Positions 32,248 to 43,950 of a stretch of 64,000 bases of DNA are shown piece by piece. Origin of the DNA: Auanema rhodensis (Eukaryota > Nematoda > Chromadorea > Rhabditida > Rhabditidae); contig OZ059895.1 in the NCBI GenBank assembly GCA_964057225.1, positions 12,772,001 through 12,836,000 on the forward strand, given 5' to 3'. A program made the translations under genes and the position numbers. The notes below the pieces were generated by a model. The model was not told the DNA's origin, did no database searches, and was given only the letters and a program-made list of their open reading frames with translations. Within the stretch, counting starts at the first letter, position 1. The number at the start of each line of letters is the position of its first letter.

Positions 32248-32657
32248 TTTCAAATTTTTTTAACGATCATACCACGTTGAAAGTACGCCATGCAGCTGAT
32301 TTTCAATTTTATCTCTTCAGTAACAAATGTTTTTAATTTTCCAGCAGTTTTACTTAGATAGCTCAACCCAAGGCATCAAAATATCTTCAATCTTATTTCT
32401 ATATTACAGTTATAAACCAGTAGTTTATGAACCTTCATCTTAACTTTACTGTTTCTATCTATTTCCTATTGAAACAAACATTGTTTTAACACTATACAAC
32501 TGTGAAACCTTTTTTAATTTATTGTATTTGGAGCTCATAAGATTTGATATCATCGAGGAATTTAGATGTAACGTAGAAAATTACATAACTAACATGAAAT
32601 TGGAAAAAAAACAATAACGAGGATAAGTATGTAAATCATTGAATATCAGGTATTTTC

Positions 32658-32776
32658 GCTTACGACCATACCACGTTGAAAGTACGCCATCCCGTCCGAT
32701 CTGGCAAGTCAAGCAACGTTGGGCCCGGTTAGTACTTGGATCGGAGACGGCTTGGGAATCCCGGGTGCCGTAAGCT
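32658..32776 (+). rRNA. 5S rRNA, copy 26 (unit split by solo LTR)
   Basis: Gene as copy 1. Its spacer is interrupted at 33113 and resumes at 33535, giving a 529-bp unit when the LTR is removed. Confidence 0.96.
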
Positions 32777-33113
32777 TTTCAAATTTTTTTAACGATCATA
32801 CCACGTTGAAAGTACGCCATGCAGCTGATTTTCAATTTTATCTCTTCAGTAACAAATGTTTTTAATTTTCCAGCAGTTTTACTTAGATAGCTCAACCCAA
32901 GGCATCAAAATATCTTCAATCTTATTTCTATATTACAGTTATAAACCAGTAGTTTATGAACCTTCATCTTAACTTTACTGTTTCTATCTATTTCCTATTG
33001 AAACAAACATTGTTTTAACACTATACAACTGTGAAACCTTTTTTAATTTATTGTATTTGGAGCTCATAAGATTTGATATCATCGAGGAATTTAGATGTAA
33101 CGTAGAAAATTAC

Positions 33114-33530
33114 TGTTACATACATATCTCAAAGGAAAGCAGCTGACCATGGCAGCTGCTATTATTAAACTAATGCAGATAGTTTTTAAGCAATTCTGAG
33201 AATATTCTAGATGCACTTTTTATAAGCTTTGTAACAATTTGTGTAAACTGAGTAGGAGTTGTATGGATATATAAACCTGAGTCCTCAAGACTCAGGCATC
33301 TCATTATCTCCTTATCTTACTTTCTCTTTATCTTCTTTATATTCTCTTTCTTAACTCTAGCTTTAATCTTTGTATAATTATATTATAATGCGAACAATAA
33401 ACCTTTATATATTTCATCTCTTGTTTCTTATTTCACCTTACATTACACACGTATATTTAAAATCATACTCATCGTCTCATAATCTGTTTGGATATCTCAA
33501 CTTGGAACCATTGAGAATCTAAATGGAACG
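33114..33530 (+). mobile_element. Solo LTR of the element B family (417 bp)
   Basis: Starts TGTTACATAC and ends AATGGAACG. It is flanked by TTAC at 33110-33113 and 33531-33534, which occurs once in an empty unit. It differs from the element B LTRs at several bases (for example CTCCTTATC, TTCATCTCTTG, GATATCTC), so it is an older insertion whose internal part was lost by LTR-LTR recombination. TATA, dyad and AATAAA are retained. Confidence 0.93.
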
Positions 33531-33607
33531 TTACATAACTAACATGAAATTGGAAAAAAAACAATAACGAGGATAAGTATGTAAATCATTGAATATCAGA
33601 TTTTTTC

Positions 33608-33726
33608 GCTTACGACCATACCACGTTGAAAGTACGCCATCCCGTCCGATCTGGCAAGTCAAGCAACGTTGGGCCCGGTTAGTACTTGGATCGGAGACGG
33701 CTTGGGAATCCCGGGTGCCGTAAGCT
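33608..33726 (+). rRNA. 5S rRNA, copy 27
   Basis: Gene as copy 1, 77 bp after the solo LTR; upstream GATTTTTTC type. Confidence 0.96.
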
Positions 33727-34136
33727 TTTCAAATTTTTTTAACGATCATACCACGTTGAAAGTACGCCATGCAGCTGATTTTCAATTTTATCTCTTCAGT
33801 AACAAATGTTTTTAATTTTCCAGCAGTTTTACTTAGATAGCTCAACCCAAGGCATCAAAATATCTTCAATCTTATTTCTATATTACAGTTATAAACCAGT
33901 AGTTTATGAACCTTCATCTTAACTTTACTGTTTCTATCTATTTCCTATTGAAACAAACATTGTTTTAACACTATACAACTGTGAAACCTTTTTTAATTTA
34001 TTGTATTTGGAGCTCATAAGATTTGATATCATCGAGGAATTTAGATGTAACGTAGAAAATTACATAACTAACATGAAATTGGAAAAAAAACAATAACGAG
34101 GATAAGTATGTAAATCATTGAATATCAGATTTTTTC

Positions 34137-34255
34137 GCTTACGACCATACCACGTTGAAAGTACGCCATCCCGTCCGATCTGGCAAGTCAAGCAACGTTG
34201 GGCCCGGTTAGTACTTGGATCGGAGACGGCTTGGGAATCCCGGGTGCCGTAAGCT
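34137..34255 (+). rRNA. 5S rRNA, copy 28
   Basis: Gene as copy 1; upstream GATTTTTTC type. Confidence 0.96.
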
Positions 34256-34665
34256 TTTCAAATTTTTTTAACGATCATACCACGTTGAAAGTACGCCATG
34301 CAGCTGATTTTCAATTTTATCTCTTCAGTAACAAATGTTTTTAATTTTCCAGCAGTTTTACTTAGATAGCTCAACCCAAGGCATCAAAATATCTTCAATC
34401 TTATTTCTATATTACAGTTATAAACCAGTAGTTTATAAACCTACATCTTAACTTTACTGTTTCTATCTATTTCCTATTGAAACAAACATTGTTTTAACAC
34501 TATACAACTGTGAAACCTTTTTTAATTTATTGTATTTGGAGCTCATAAGATTTGATATCATCGAGGAATTTAGATGTAACGTAGAAAATTACATAACTAA
34601 CATGAAATTGGAAAAAAAACAATAACGAGGATAAGTATGTAAATCATTGAATATCAGGTATTTTC

Positions 34666-34784
34666 GCTTACGACCATACCACGTTGAAAGTACGCCATCC
34701 CGTCCGATCTGGCAAGTCAAGCAACGTTGGGCCCGGTTAGTACTTGGATCGGAGACGGCTTGGGAATCCCGGGTGCCGTAAGCT
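34666..34784 (+). rRNA. 5S rRNA, copy 29
   Basis: No difference from copy 1 noticed. Confidence 0.96.
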
Positions 34785-35194
34785 TTTCAAATTTTTTTAA
34801 CGATCATACCACGTTGAAAGTACGCCATGCAGCTGATTTTCAATTTTATCTCTTCAGTAACAAATGTTTTTAATTTTCCAGCAGTTTTACTTAGATAGCT
34901 CAAATCAAGGCATCAAAATATCTTCAATCTTATTTCTATATTACAGTTATAAACCAGTAGTTTATGAACCTTCATCTTAACTTTACTGTTTCTATCTATT
35001 TCCTATTGAAACAAACATTGTTTTAACACTATACAACTGTGAAACCTTTTTTAATTTATTGTATTTGGAGCTCATAAGATTTGATATCATCGAGGAATTT
35101 AGATGTAACGTAGAAAATTACATAACTAACATGAAATTGGAAAAAAAACAATAACGAGGATAAGTATGTAAATCATTGAATATCAGATTTTTTC

Positions 35195-35313
35195 GCTTAC
35201 GACCATACCACGTTGAAAGTACGCCATCCCGTCCGATCTGGCAAGTCAAGCAACGTTGGGCCCGGTTAGTACTTGGATCGGAGACGGCTTGGGAATCCCG
35301 GGTGCCGTAAGCT
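35195..35313 (+). rRNA. 5S rRNA, copy 30 (unit split by element C)
   Basis: Gene as copy 1; upstream GATTTTTTC type. Spacer interrupted at 35669 and resumes at 47760. Confidence 0.96.
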
Positions 35314-35665
35314 TTTCAAATTTTTTTAACGATCATACCACGTTGAAAGTACGCCATGCAGCTGATTTTCAATTTTATCTCTTCAGTAACAAATGTTTTT
35401 AATTTTCCAGCAGTTTTACTTAGATAGCTCAACCCAAGGCATCAAAATATCTTCAATCTTATTTCTATATTACAGTTATAAACCAGTAGTTTATGAACCT
35501 TCATCTTAACTTTACTGTTTCTATCTATTTCCTATTGAAACAAACATTGTTTTAACACTATACAACTGTGAAACCTTTTTTAATTTATTGTATTTGGAGC
35601 TCATAAGATTTGATATCATCGAGGAATTTAGATGTAACGTAGAAAATTACATAACTAACATGAAA

Positions 35666-35669
35666 TTGG
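35666..35669 (+). repeat. Target site duplication of element C, left (TTGG)
   Basis: TTGG here and at 47756-47759; in an empty unit it occurs once (AAATTGGAAAAA). It overlaps by three bases the TGGA target of element B. Confidence 0.85.
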
Positions 35670-36013
35670 CGTTCCGTTATGCTCCTGCGTCGATAATATA
35701 AACCATTGTAGTTTATACCATGACGCGAATAGTATTCCTTGGTGTAGCGGTAGGAATACAGAGCATAAGGTCAATCATAAGATAAAAGAGAGAAAGATTT
35801 ATTGGCATGAAACTACAACAATAATATACAAAGATAAAGATACAATACAATAAGATAAATATGAGTATAAAGACTAAACTACAAGCCGTCCATCAGCTTG
35901 CTAAGAGGCGAACTCCCGACCAAGGGAACGAGGGAAGGCGGAGCCATTCCTCGGTCCTCTGGTCGTCTGGCTCTAACCCTTCAGCTACATATATGGGGAG
36001 TCCGAATGGAACG
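35670..36013 (-). repeat. 3' LTR of element C (344 bp)
   Basis: Ends CGTTCC and GGAACG. AATAAA on the minus strand is at 35803-35798. Confidence 0.93.
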
Positions 36014-36768
36014 TGCCCTTTTTCAAAGATTTTTCGCGTCCGCGCGATATAAAGAGTTTTTTAGTGTATATGTAGCTGAGTTTTAGAGTCTAGGAGTTTA
36101 CAAATAAAATTGAAAGTTTTAAAATCTACATGTAGAAAGATATATAATTAGTTTTAATAGGTTTCTTTATGGTATTAAGATAGAATTTGAATACAATAAT
36201 AGGTTTTACGTTATTTTGTAACGGAGGATTAGAAAATAAATTTAGTCACTGTAGTACTGTAATAAAAAAAAATTTTTCTTTGTTTCATGAATGTGTGATT
36301 TATGTGAGACAATAAGGAATTATTAAACATTTCGGGTACATGGTTACTCGTATCCTAATGATGATGGGGATAATTTTAGTTAATAATTTACTCGTCTCCA
36401 TATGTCTCTCTAAATGAATCCTTGAGTACTAATGGAGGCTACCACTCAGATGGGGTGTGGCTTAGGCGCCTGCCAATGTTCGTCTCTTCCTGGAGATACA
36501 TATGGAGCTCAGTTTAGCGCAAAATTTTATTTCTATCGGTCGTATAGGATTACGGTAGCCATTTATTTCTATTATATTTTTGCTTATTCCTTGTTTTTAG
36601 TTGTTTACTCACTTAATCTCTCATCAAAAATTTTCTAATTCACCGTTACTTTCATTTTACAATTTACAGAAGAAAATAATGTATATAAAGTTATTTCTTG
36701 TCGTCTTTTCATGCTTTCTCTTTTTGATTTTTCATCCGTGGTAACCATAATTCATCTCCATCTTCGTT
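36014..36768 (-). other. 3' untranslated region of element C
   Basis: About 750 bp between pol stop and 3' LTR. The minus strand ends AAAAGGGCA (36022-36014) against the LTR, the likely polypurine primer. A + strand frame of 68 codons from ATG 36432 is present but has no supporting signal. No counterpart of the element B accessory ORF was seen. Confidence 0.5.
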
Positions 36769-39700
36769 CTATGATTCCGGTTCGCTATCGGTGTTATCTT
36801 GCTCGTTTCTTTTGATCACTCTTAGTATCTCTATATCGCTGTCCTCTTCTTCTTCTTCGTGATTGTTGCGTGTATTAGAGCGGGTATTGTGAGTGATATT
36901 TTGAGTCGCGTTTGAGAAGAGTTTGAGATTATCCTTGTGGATATCTTGTATCTTTCCTGATGAATTCCTTATCTGCACCTTGGATCCTTGTACGTTGATA
37001 ACTTCGTAAGGTCCGTCATAGCTTTTCCTCAGTTTCTGACCAATTTTATGTGACTTTATTGTTGTCATCACCATGTCGCCGGGTTGAATGTTCCTTTCGT
37101 GCGTTTTTTGTGTTCTATCCTTCTTCTTTCTGGCGTTTTCTTGGTTTTGGGCGATACGTTCACGTATTATTTGGTCTATTTTCATCATTTGAGGTCTTCT
37201 CGTGAGTAATTCTTCCGAAATCTCTTTGATTTTTGTTATGGTTCCCGGTAATTCGGCATCAATTTTCATTCTGCATTCTTTTCCAAAAAGTGCTACGTAT
37301 GGGGCTATGCCTGTTGTAGCATGCTGAATGTTATTGATAGCGAATGTAATTTTTGGCAATACGCTATCCCAGTCGCTTAGATCTTCCTTCAAGTAGTGTG
37401 TTAATTCTTCCTCAAGAGTTCTGTGTAGTCTTTCGACTTGTCCGTTTGAGTTCTTTTGGTGAGGAAGGGTGGGTTCATGTTGAATTCCCAGTTTTGTACA
37501 CATTTCTTCAAACTTTTGAGATACAAAATTAGATCCTCTATCGGTGATCAGTCGATGAGGCGGTCCGTATATGTATACAAAGTTGCGTAGAAATCTGTCA
37601 ATTGTTATTTCTGTCGTAATTTGCGGTACTGCTATCGTTGTTGACCATTTAGTAAAAGCATCCTGGATGGTAATAACGTAAGTACAATTCCTTTTTGACG
37701 GGGGAAAAGGTCCCATTACATCCATATGAACTCGTTCAAAAGGCTTGGTCGGTATTTCAAATTGACCTATTGGCTGTACTGTCATAGAATGTGGGTCCTT
37801 CTTCCTTTGTGCGCATTTAATGCAGTTTTTGATATATATCATGATATCATTTTGCATGTTGGTCCAATAAAATCTCCGTAGGATGGCTTCTTTAGTTTTA
37901 TTAATTCCTTGATGCGCTGCGATTGTAGGGTCTTCGTGAAATAATTCTATTATCTCGTCCTTGATTGGATGATCTTGTGGCACAACAATTGCAGGATGTG
38001 GTTTCTTGTCTGTTGGTTTTGTGTAGAGTAATCCATTTATAACGCAATATCTATCGTTAGAGACCATTTTCTTTTGCGTTCTATATTCGATGTCCGCGAT
38101 TGTTTTCTTTATCCATAGAGTATTTTGTTGAATTTCTTTTATAGCAGGTGTATCAATAGTATTTATTCTGATCGATTCTGCGTTTTTCTTTTTCTTCTTT
38201 TCCGGCTTTGCATCATTTGCTTCATCGCCTATATAACGTGACAATGCATCACATACTTTATTGAGCTGGCCCTCTCTGTACCTTATCTCAATGTCGTATT
38301 CTTGTATTACTAACTGAAATTTAGCAAGACGACCAAATAGGTCTCTGCGAGTTAGTAAACTTGTGAGAGGGCGATGGTCAGTGATACATATAGTATGCGT
38401 TCCCAGTATGTATGTTCGAAATTGATTCAGTGCGTATACTAACCCTAAGGCTTCAATTTCGATTGGTGCGTAATTGCGTTCCGCTTTTACCAGTTTTCTG
38501 CTGGCAAATGCGATAGGATGAAGATGCTTCAATGGTTGCGTGGGATCTTCTGGTTGCAATAATACTGCGCCCACAGCTATGTTGCTGCCGTCACTTTCGA
38601 TAATGAATAATCGATCAGATTTTGGTGGACTTAATACGGGCGCTTGGGTGAGACTTCTTTTTAATCGATCTACAGCTTCCTGGTGTTGCTTTTCCCAAGC
38701 GAATTCGGTATCCGTTTTTGTCAAATCGTACAATGGGCTTGCGATACTTGCAAAATCTTTAATGAATTTGCGAAAAAATCCAACCATTCCTAAGAATGCG
38801 CGAACGCCTGTTGCGTTCTTTGGTGCCGGATATTCTTGTATCGCAGCCACTTTTTGAGGGTCCGGTTTTATTCCTTCTCTTCCAATTATTAATCCGAGAA
38901 ATTTTACTTCTGGTTGAGCAAAGGCACATTTCTTTAACTTAATTTTCATTCCCAAACTTTCGACTGCATGTAATAATTCGTCGATATCTTCAAGGTGTTG
39001 CTTTCTTGTATCAGAGATTATCAGCAGATCGTCCAAGTATACAAATAATTTGCAAGAGCATTTACTTTGCAAATATCTTACTGCTGTTTGAAAAGTATGA
39101 GGGGCTCCACAGAGACCCATAGGCATTCTTTTATATTGATACGTGCCTGATGTTGTTGTAAATGCTGTTAAAGGACGATCAGATTTACGTAGTGATATTT
39201 GAAAAAATCCTGATACTAAATCAAAGTTTGAGAAGAATTGAGCTCCAGCTGCCATGTCAACTATATCCGATATGCTTGGTATAACGTATGTTTGTTTACG
39301 CGTGACACTATTGAGGGCTCGAAAATCTGTCACGAACCTATATGTCTCATCCTTCTTCTTCACTAGCACAGCAGGGCTATTGAAGAGGGATGTAGAGGGT
39401 TCGATTATGCCTTGCTCTAGCATTTCTTTTACTTGCTTTTCCACTTCTTCCTGTTTACCAAGTGGAATCCTCGTTATTCTTGACCTTGGCATGTCCATAT
39501 CCGATCTTAGTGGGATTGTATGCTCAATGGGTCCTTTAAATAGACCTATCTTCCTATCTTCATTAAGAAAGGCCTCACGATGGCTCTTAACTATGTTTGT
39601 GAGCTCGTGCTTGTCTTCATTATTCAAATCTGCTTTATCCAGATTAAGGTCATTCATAAAATTTCTTGGAAAGTGGGGTAATTTATTCTCCCAATCTGCT

Positions 39701-42594
39701 TCTGGTGGAATATATGGTTGCATAGGGTCTTCTTGTATTGTTTGCCAGCTTGGTACTTCTCCTATTGTTGCCTGCCCTATGACTGAATTAGCTTCCATAG
39801 CTAATGTTTTGTCCGTATTGTTACGGAAAACTACATATACTCCACTTGTCTCACGGAAAGCTGTTGGATAACTTGAAGCTAATGCATTTCCGTTGTCCCC
39901 TAAGATTACCACTTCGTTTGATTTGAGTGGTCTATCAGCTTTGATTGGAATAGTGGACTCTTCATCGGGTTGTATGATTCTTTTCTTCAAATTGATGATA
40001 TTTACTGTTATTGCCGTTTGTTTAATGGCGTCCTGTTCAATTAAAGGGAGTGCGTAATTTCCGATCTCTAGCATCTTTTTCGATGGTTTTAAACTGACAT
40101 CAATGTTTTCACTGTCGAGCGTGCTCATAAAGTCCATCCCAATAAGAGCAGGGGCTGGGCAATCACAGTCGTTTGAGACCAAAAAGGTATGTTCTATCTC
40201 ATAGCCAGCAATTTCGATGTTTAAATTTATTTTTCCGTATAATGTAAACGTTGTTTTGTTTGCTGCCATTGCCACTAATCGTCGCTTTTTGACGTGTTGA
40301 GCCATGTTCAGGTATTTTAATGTCGATAGCCTGACATATGAGACTGACGAGCCTGAATCCCATAAAGCTAATATCAGCTTATCTTCCACTGATATATAGA
40401 TAAGAGGTAGCTTTGTTTCTTTTGATTTAATAAAAGCAATAAATGGTATTGCTAGTGGAATGAATGTTACGAGCGCCGGGTAATACTGCTTCATTATATT
40501 TTCTGGCATTGGTTGGTCTGGGCGGCTAACGAGTTCTAATGTTTCCTCGTAGCCTGGGGGCTCGTTGTCTGCTCTTTGAATATGCATGACTGGTAGTGGC
40601 ATTGCTTTGAAAAAGTAGAATTTTCCGGCAAAGATGGTAATTATGATTGCTGCAATGATTAGAACAGTAGATCCTATTAATATTAAGGTTCTTTCGATTG
40701 TCCCCATTAAGAATTGTTTTATGCTATTCCAGGCTGTAGTTGTGAACTCAGTTGCTTTCGAAATATAATCGCTGCCCTTTTTCAAAAGAATAAAGGCTGA
40801 CGTTATCTTTGGGTCGTTGTGGATCGTATTTAGTACGTGATTTTGTCGTATTGAAGCTAAACTAGCTCCATACGCTATTGCGGTAGTCATTGAATAGACT
40901 CTTGATGAAAGATTAGTATAAAGATGAGCACCTGTGAATTTTAAAGGCGTAATTTTATGTTGGTGAGCTCCATCAAAAAGTGTGATGGGATTGACTTCCG
41001 CAGACCCATTAATGTTCATCCATTCCCCGTTTTTCTCATAAATATCAGTTGATACGTGTTCGCAGTCGATTTCTTTCCCGTACAAGAGTAAATCTCTTGA
41101 TCCCGGTGCTGCGAAATATAATTTGTTGTCTTCGGTTGTTACTGGTGTCTCTAAGTAACATGTTTCATTGATTTTATGAGAGTGGTGAACGGTTTTAGGC
41201 TCTATTGGTAGGCATATATGAACATGAACTATTTCGCTGCCCACGAAACGAGCTGCTATGTCTTCTCTGCCAAGGATTGTTCTCATTGCTATGGTTGGCT
41301 CTATTTGGAGAATTGAACGCCACAATTCGAGATATCTATTTTGTATCTCGCATATGGATTCGTAAGATTCCATAAAATGCTTTTGCAATTCTTCCTGTAT
41401 AAGAGTGGTTGCATATTGTAGATGATCTTGCGCTATTCTCTGAGATATATTTTGTTTATATTGTATCTCGTTGTTTACTTTGGAGCCTATATAATGTGCT
41501 TGCGCTTGTACTGCTTTCGTTTCAATCTCCAAAGGTGGTGATGACGTTCTCTGCTTTCTTTGCGATCTTAAAGACATATCTGTGACCGTTGCAAACGTAG
41601 TAATAGGCTGTTCTTTGTGAACACCATATATTAATGTAACCGTTGTTGGCGCGCGCGTTGATGTTATGGCTTGAGTTGTATCGATCTCTGGCGTTGTTTG
41701 AGGGTCCTGGATTAGCTTTGTTACTTCCGTTGTTGTCGTTATATATTCAGTTTTGTCTGTCAGGCGTCTGGTTGAGTAGGGAGGTGTTCTTTTATCCTCT
41801 AGTAGCGGTAGAAAGGTTTGAATGAGAAGATTTCGTGTATATTTGTTAGGACTTTTTGTTTGTTGATGGGGCCCAACAGGTATACCAAAATTATTCTCCA
41901 TATCTCGATATAATTTCTCTATATCTGGCAGGATAATAGTTGGTACAGGCAGATGTCGAAATCTTTCATCGTCTGCTCTGGCCGCTGTTCGATTGGGTTT
42001 TATTGTACGTAGTTTGAGGACTTGCTGATATAGGTCAATTGTTTCTTTAATAATCAGTTGTTCCTTTTCGTTATTAGTTGATAATACGGGCCTGATTGGC
42101 GGCATGTTTACAAATGCTTTCAAAACTTCTTGTTTTGATGGCACCGACATGTTATTTTGAGCGAAAATGGTCGGTGTAAATGCCAACTCGAGCGCTATAC
42201 TTTCGGTTCGCTCTCGATAACTTCCTTCTTTTGAGAGTATTTTTTCGTCAAATTCTTCTGCTGTTAATCTGTCGCCTATCTGCTCTAAAAGTTGCAGGGA
42301 GGTGAGGTATTTAACGGCTCCTCTTGTGGTAGCTGCCAGTTCTTTTTGGGCGAAGAATTGAAGCATTGCTTCTTCCGGGTCGTAGAATTCATATATTTTT
42401 AAGAATCTTTCTATTGATCTATCCGAAGTAGTGCTTCGTAGGAAGAATTTGAACTGCTCGGGATGTGCTGAGATCCACTTAACGATAGAATATGTTGGAT
42501 CTATTGTCCGTCTGGCTCGAATTATAGGAATTATTTGTGATATCCCAGGGTTACTCATTACTGGACGTAAAAATGGGTATGGGCATATGTTCAA
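36769..42594 (-). CDS. Envelope C-terminal part plus protease-RT-RNase H-integrase, element C (fragment of broken polyprotein)
   Basis: An open frame of 1941 codons, downstream of a nonsense codon at about 42600-42598. Residues counted from 42594: RKQR basic site near 345; conserved ectodomain; membrane segment about 634-660; retropepsin with DSG (D746); reverse transcriptase with YLDD 1186-1189; RNase H Asp 1335; integrase with HHCC finger, D1625, D1685, E1721 (D-35-E) and a GPY module; short acidic tail with a Glu run. The first codon of the listed frame is TTG, not a true start; translation would have to come from upstream, so this part is probably not expressed in element C. All catalytic residues I can identify are present, so the break is young. 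Confidence 0.88.
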   Translation of the reverse strand: MNICPYPFLRPVMSNPGISQIIPIIRARRTIDPTYSIVKWISAHPEQFKFFLRSTTSDRSIERFLKIYEFYDPEEAMLQFFAQKELAATTRGAVKYLTSLQLLEQIGDRLTAEEFDEKILSKEGSYRERTESIALELAFTPTIFAQNNMSVPSKQEVLKAFVNMPPIRPVLSTNNEKEQLIIKETIDLYQQVLKLRTIKPNRTAARADDERFRHLPVPTIILPDIEKLYRDMENNFGIPVGPHQQTKSPNKYTRNLLIQTFLPLLEDKRTPPYSTRRLTDKTEYITTTTEVTKLIQDPQTTPEIDTTQAITSTRAPTTVTLIYGVHKEQPITTFATVTDMSLRSQRKQRTSSPPLEIETKAVQAQAHYIGSKVNNEIQYKQNISQRIAQDHLQYATTLIQEELQKHFMESYESICEIQNRYLELWRSILQIEPTIAMRTILGREDIAARFVGSEIVHVHICLPIEPKTVHHSHKINETCYLETPVTTEDNKLYFAAPGSRDLLLYGKEIDCEHVSTDIYEKNGEWMNINGSAEVNPITLFDGAHQHKITPLKFTGAHLYTNLSSRVYSMTTAIAYGASLASIRQNHVLNTIHNDPKITSAFILLKKGSDYISKATEFTTTAWNSIKQFLMGTIERTLILIGSTVLIIAAIIITIFAGKFYFFKAMPLPVMHIQRADNEPPGYEETLELVSRPDQPMPENIMKQYYPALVTFIPLAIPFIAFIKSKETKLPLIYISVEDKLILALWDSGSSVSYVRLSTLKYLNMAQHVKKRRLVAMAANKTTFTLYGKINLNIEIAGYEIEHTFLVSNDCDCPAPALIGMDFMSTLDSENIDVSLKPSKKMLEIGNYALPLIEQDAIKQTAITVNIINLKKRIIQPDEESTIPIKADRPLKSNEVVILGDNGNALASSYPTAFRETSGVYVVFRNNTDKTLAMEANSVIGQATIGEVPSWQTIQEDPMQPYIPPEADWENKLPHFPRNFMNDLNLDKADLNNEDKHELTNIVKSHREAFLNEDRKIGLFKGPIEHTIPLRSDMDMPRSRITRIPLGKQEEVEKQVKEMLEQGIIEPSTSLFNSPAVLVKKKDETYRFVTDFRALNSVTRKQTYVIPSISDIVDMAAGAQFFSNFDLVSGFFQISLRKSDRPLTAFTTTSGTYQYKRMPMGLCGAPHTFQTAVRYLQSKCSCKLFVYLDDLLIISDTRKQHLEDIDELLHAVESLGMKIKLKKCAFAQPEVKFLGLIIGREGIKPDPQKVAAIQEYPAPKNATGVRAFLGMVGFFRKFIKDFASIASPLYDLTKTDTEFAWEKQHQEAVDRLKRSLTQAPVLSPPKSDRLFIIESDGSNIAVGAVLLQPEDPTQPLKHLHPIAFASRKLVKAERNYAPIEIEALGLVYALNQFRTYILGTHTICITDHRPLTSLLTRRDLFGRLAKFQLVIQEYDIEIRYREGQLNKVCDALSRYIGDEANDAKPEKKKKKNAESIRINTIDTPAIKEIQQNTLWIKKTIADIEYRTQKKMVSNDRYCVINGLLYTKPTDKKPHPAIVVPQDHPIKDEIIELFHEDPTIAAHQGINKTKEAILRRFYWTNMQNDIMIYIKNCIKCAQRKKDPHSMTVQPIGQFEIPTKPFERVHMDVMGPFPPSKRNCTYVITIQDAFTKWSTTIAVPQITTEITIDRFLRNFVYIYGPPHRLITDRGSNFVSQKFEEMCTKLGIQHEPTLPHQKNSNGQVERLHRTLEEELTHYLKEDLSDWDSVLPKITFAINNIQHATTGIAPYVALFGKECRMKIDAELPGTITKIKEISEELLTRRPQMMKIDQIIRERIAQNQENARKKKDRTQKTHERNIQPGDMVMTTIKSHKIGQKLRKSYDGPYEVINVQGSKVQIRNSSGKIQDIHKDNLKLFSNATQNITHNTRSNTRNNHEEEEEDSDIEILRVIKRNEQDNTDSEPES

Positions 42595-42597
42595 TGT

Positions 42598-43950
42598 TTA
42601 AGTTTCGTAGTCTTCTTGTTCTTTTATCCAGCTTTCGTCCAATTGCAGTGCGCATTGCGCTTTAGCCCTTTTTTGACGCTTAGCTGGCAACTTTTTATAT
42701 TCTCTTTCAATTAAGTTGTGTATATTACTGTCATTTGGATATTTGGGAAAGAGTATATAATTGCCCGTGGTTGATTGAAATATAGGTTGCGAAAAACATG
42801 ATGTAATCTGTTTTGGAATTTGTTTATTGTCGATAACAAGGGCTGACTGCGTATTGGGAATCAGTATTATGCTGTCTCCAATGATGGCATCATATTCGCT
42901 CATGTCTATATAGTTGCATCTCTGTTCGTATGATTGGATTTCCCAGATGATCATTGAAGTATTGGATGCGCATTGGCCATGATGTGCAAGACAGCCTTCC
43001 GTATTGAGTAATAGATTTGTCAATATGGTGTCGTCTGGCATCCTGGTCATAACGCCTCTTTCCAAAACCAGTCGTTCTTTTTCTTCGAATTGTTCGTAAT
43101 TGAATGAGCGCGCTGGAGAGAATGTAGGTTCGGTTGTCGCGTATGTCAAGCTATCCAATTTAATCAGGTCTTCTGATTTCCATTTACGGTCGCGGACAGC
43201 CAGTCTACATTCGTTTTCTGTTGTTGGCTCAATTCGAACAATGGAGGAGTTATGATCTCTTAAAAATAGCAAATCCCTGATGCATATTTTATGTATTCCT
43301 TTTGAACATCGCCATGAATCCCATTTGTGAGCCGTCTGGTTTCTGGTATACAGGTGTATGTTTGTGCGGAGGACATGTTTGGTAGGTGGTATTGTGCATT
43401 TCCTCAGGGGTGGGGGTATAAGGAGGGCTCCACCTGTAGCTTTAGTGCACATCTGATAAGCATCAGTTATGGTGATTAGTGATAAGATCACTGATAAAGC
43501 TACTGCTAGTGTTAAGGGGGATATCAAGGTCAAATTATTGACTCTTGAGCCTCTTCCTCTACCTCTATTATTGTTGTTTCCCTTGAAGGGATTATTGCCG
43601 CGTTGACGGTTATCACTCTCCTGATTACGTGATAAGTTGTTATTTCTTTGATACCAATTTGGATTTGAGAAATTTCTACCGCGATTACCAAGATTGCGGT
43701 TTCTTACGAAAGAATTTTGCAAATTTTGTGGTTTCTGATTATTTGATGAATTTTGATAACTTTGATAATTTTGATAATTTTGGTAGTTTCTATTGTTAAA
43801 TGATTGATAGCCTCTGCCGATTCCTCGCCTTCCGGTGTCGCGCCTGGGAGGGAATGTTCTATCGATTGCGTTAACCAGTAGCGCCTGAGGGTCGGCTACT
43901 TGGTTAGCAATTGATTCCTCCCATCTGGCATTTATCAATTGCCTCGGCAA
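42598..43950 (-). pseudogene. Nucleocapsid-like and envelope N-terminal part, element C (out-of-frame fragment)
   Basis: A 450-codon open frame between the frameshift near 43932 and the stop near 42598. It has Gly/Arg- and Asn/Gln/Tyr-rich segments (nucleocapsid-like), a hydrophobic signal or membrane segment, a cysteine-containing ectodomain resembling the matching part of element B, and a KRQKR cleavage-like site close to the end. Its apparent start codons are an accident of the frameshift. In element A this sequence is continuous with gag on one side and with the rest of the envelope part on the other. Confidence 0.85.

Larger units (their letters stand above)
24928..35669 (+). repeat. 5S rDNA tandem array, block 2 (18 full 5S units, 2 short units)
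   Basis: It begins with the TGGA target duplication of element B and ends with the TTGG target of element C. A solo LTR interrupts it at 33114-33530. A five-unit segment from 27630 is repeated from 30144 (period 2514 bp), including a shared C53G 5S variant and a short unit. Confidence 0.95.

Noticed and set aside
36432..36638. 68-codon + strand ORF in the 3' region of element C as a second antisense gene
   Set aside because: No poly(A) signal, splice sites or second copy in the window to support it.
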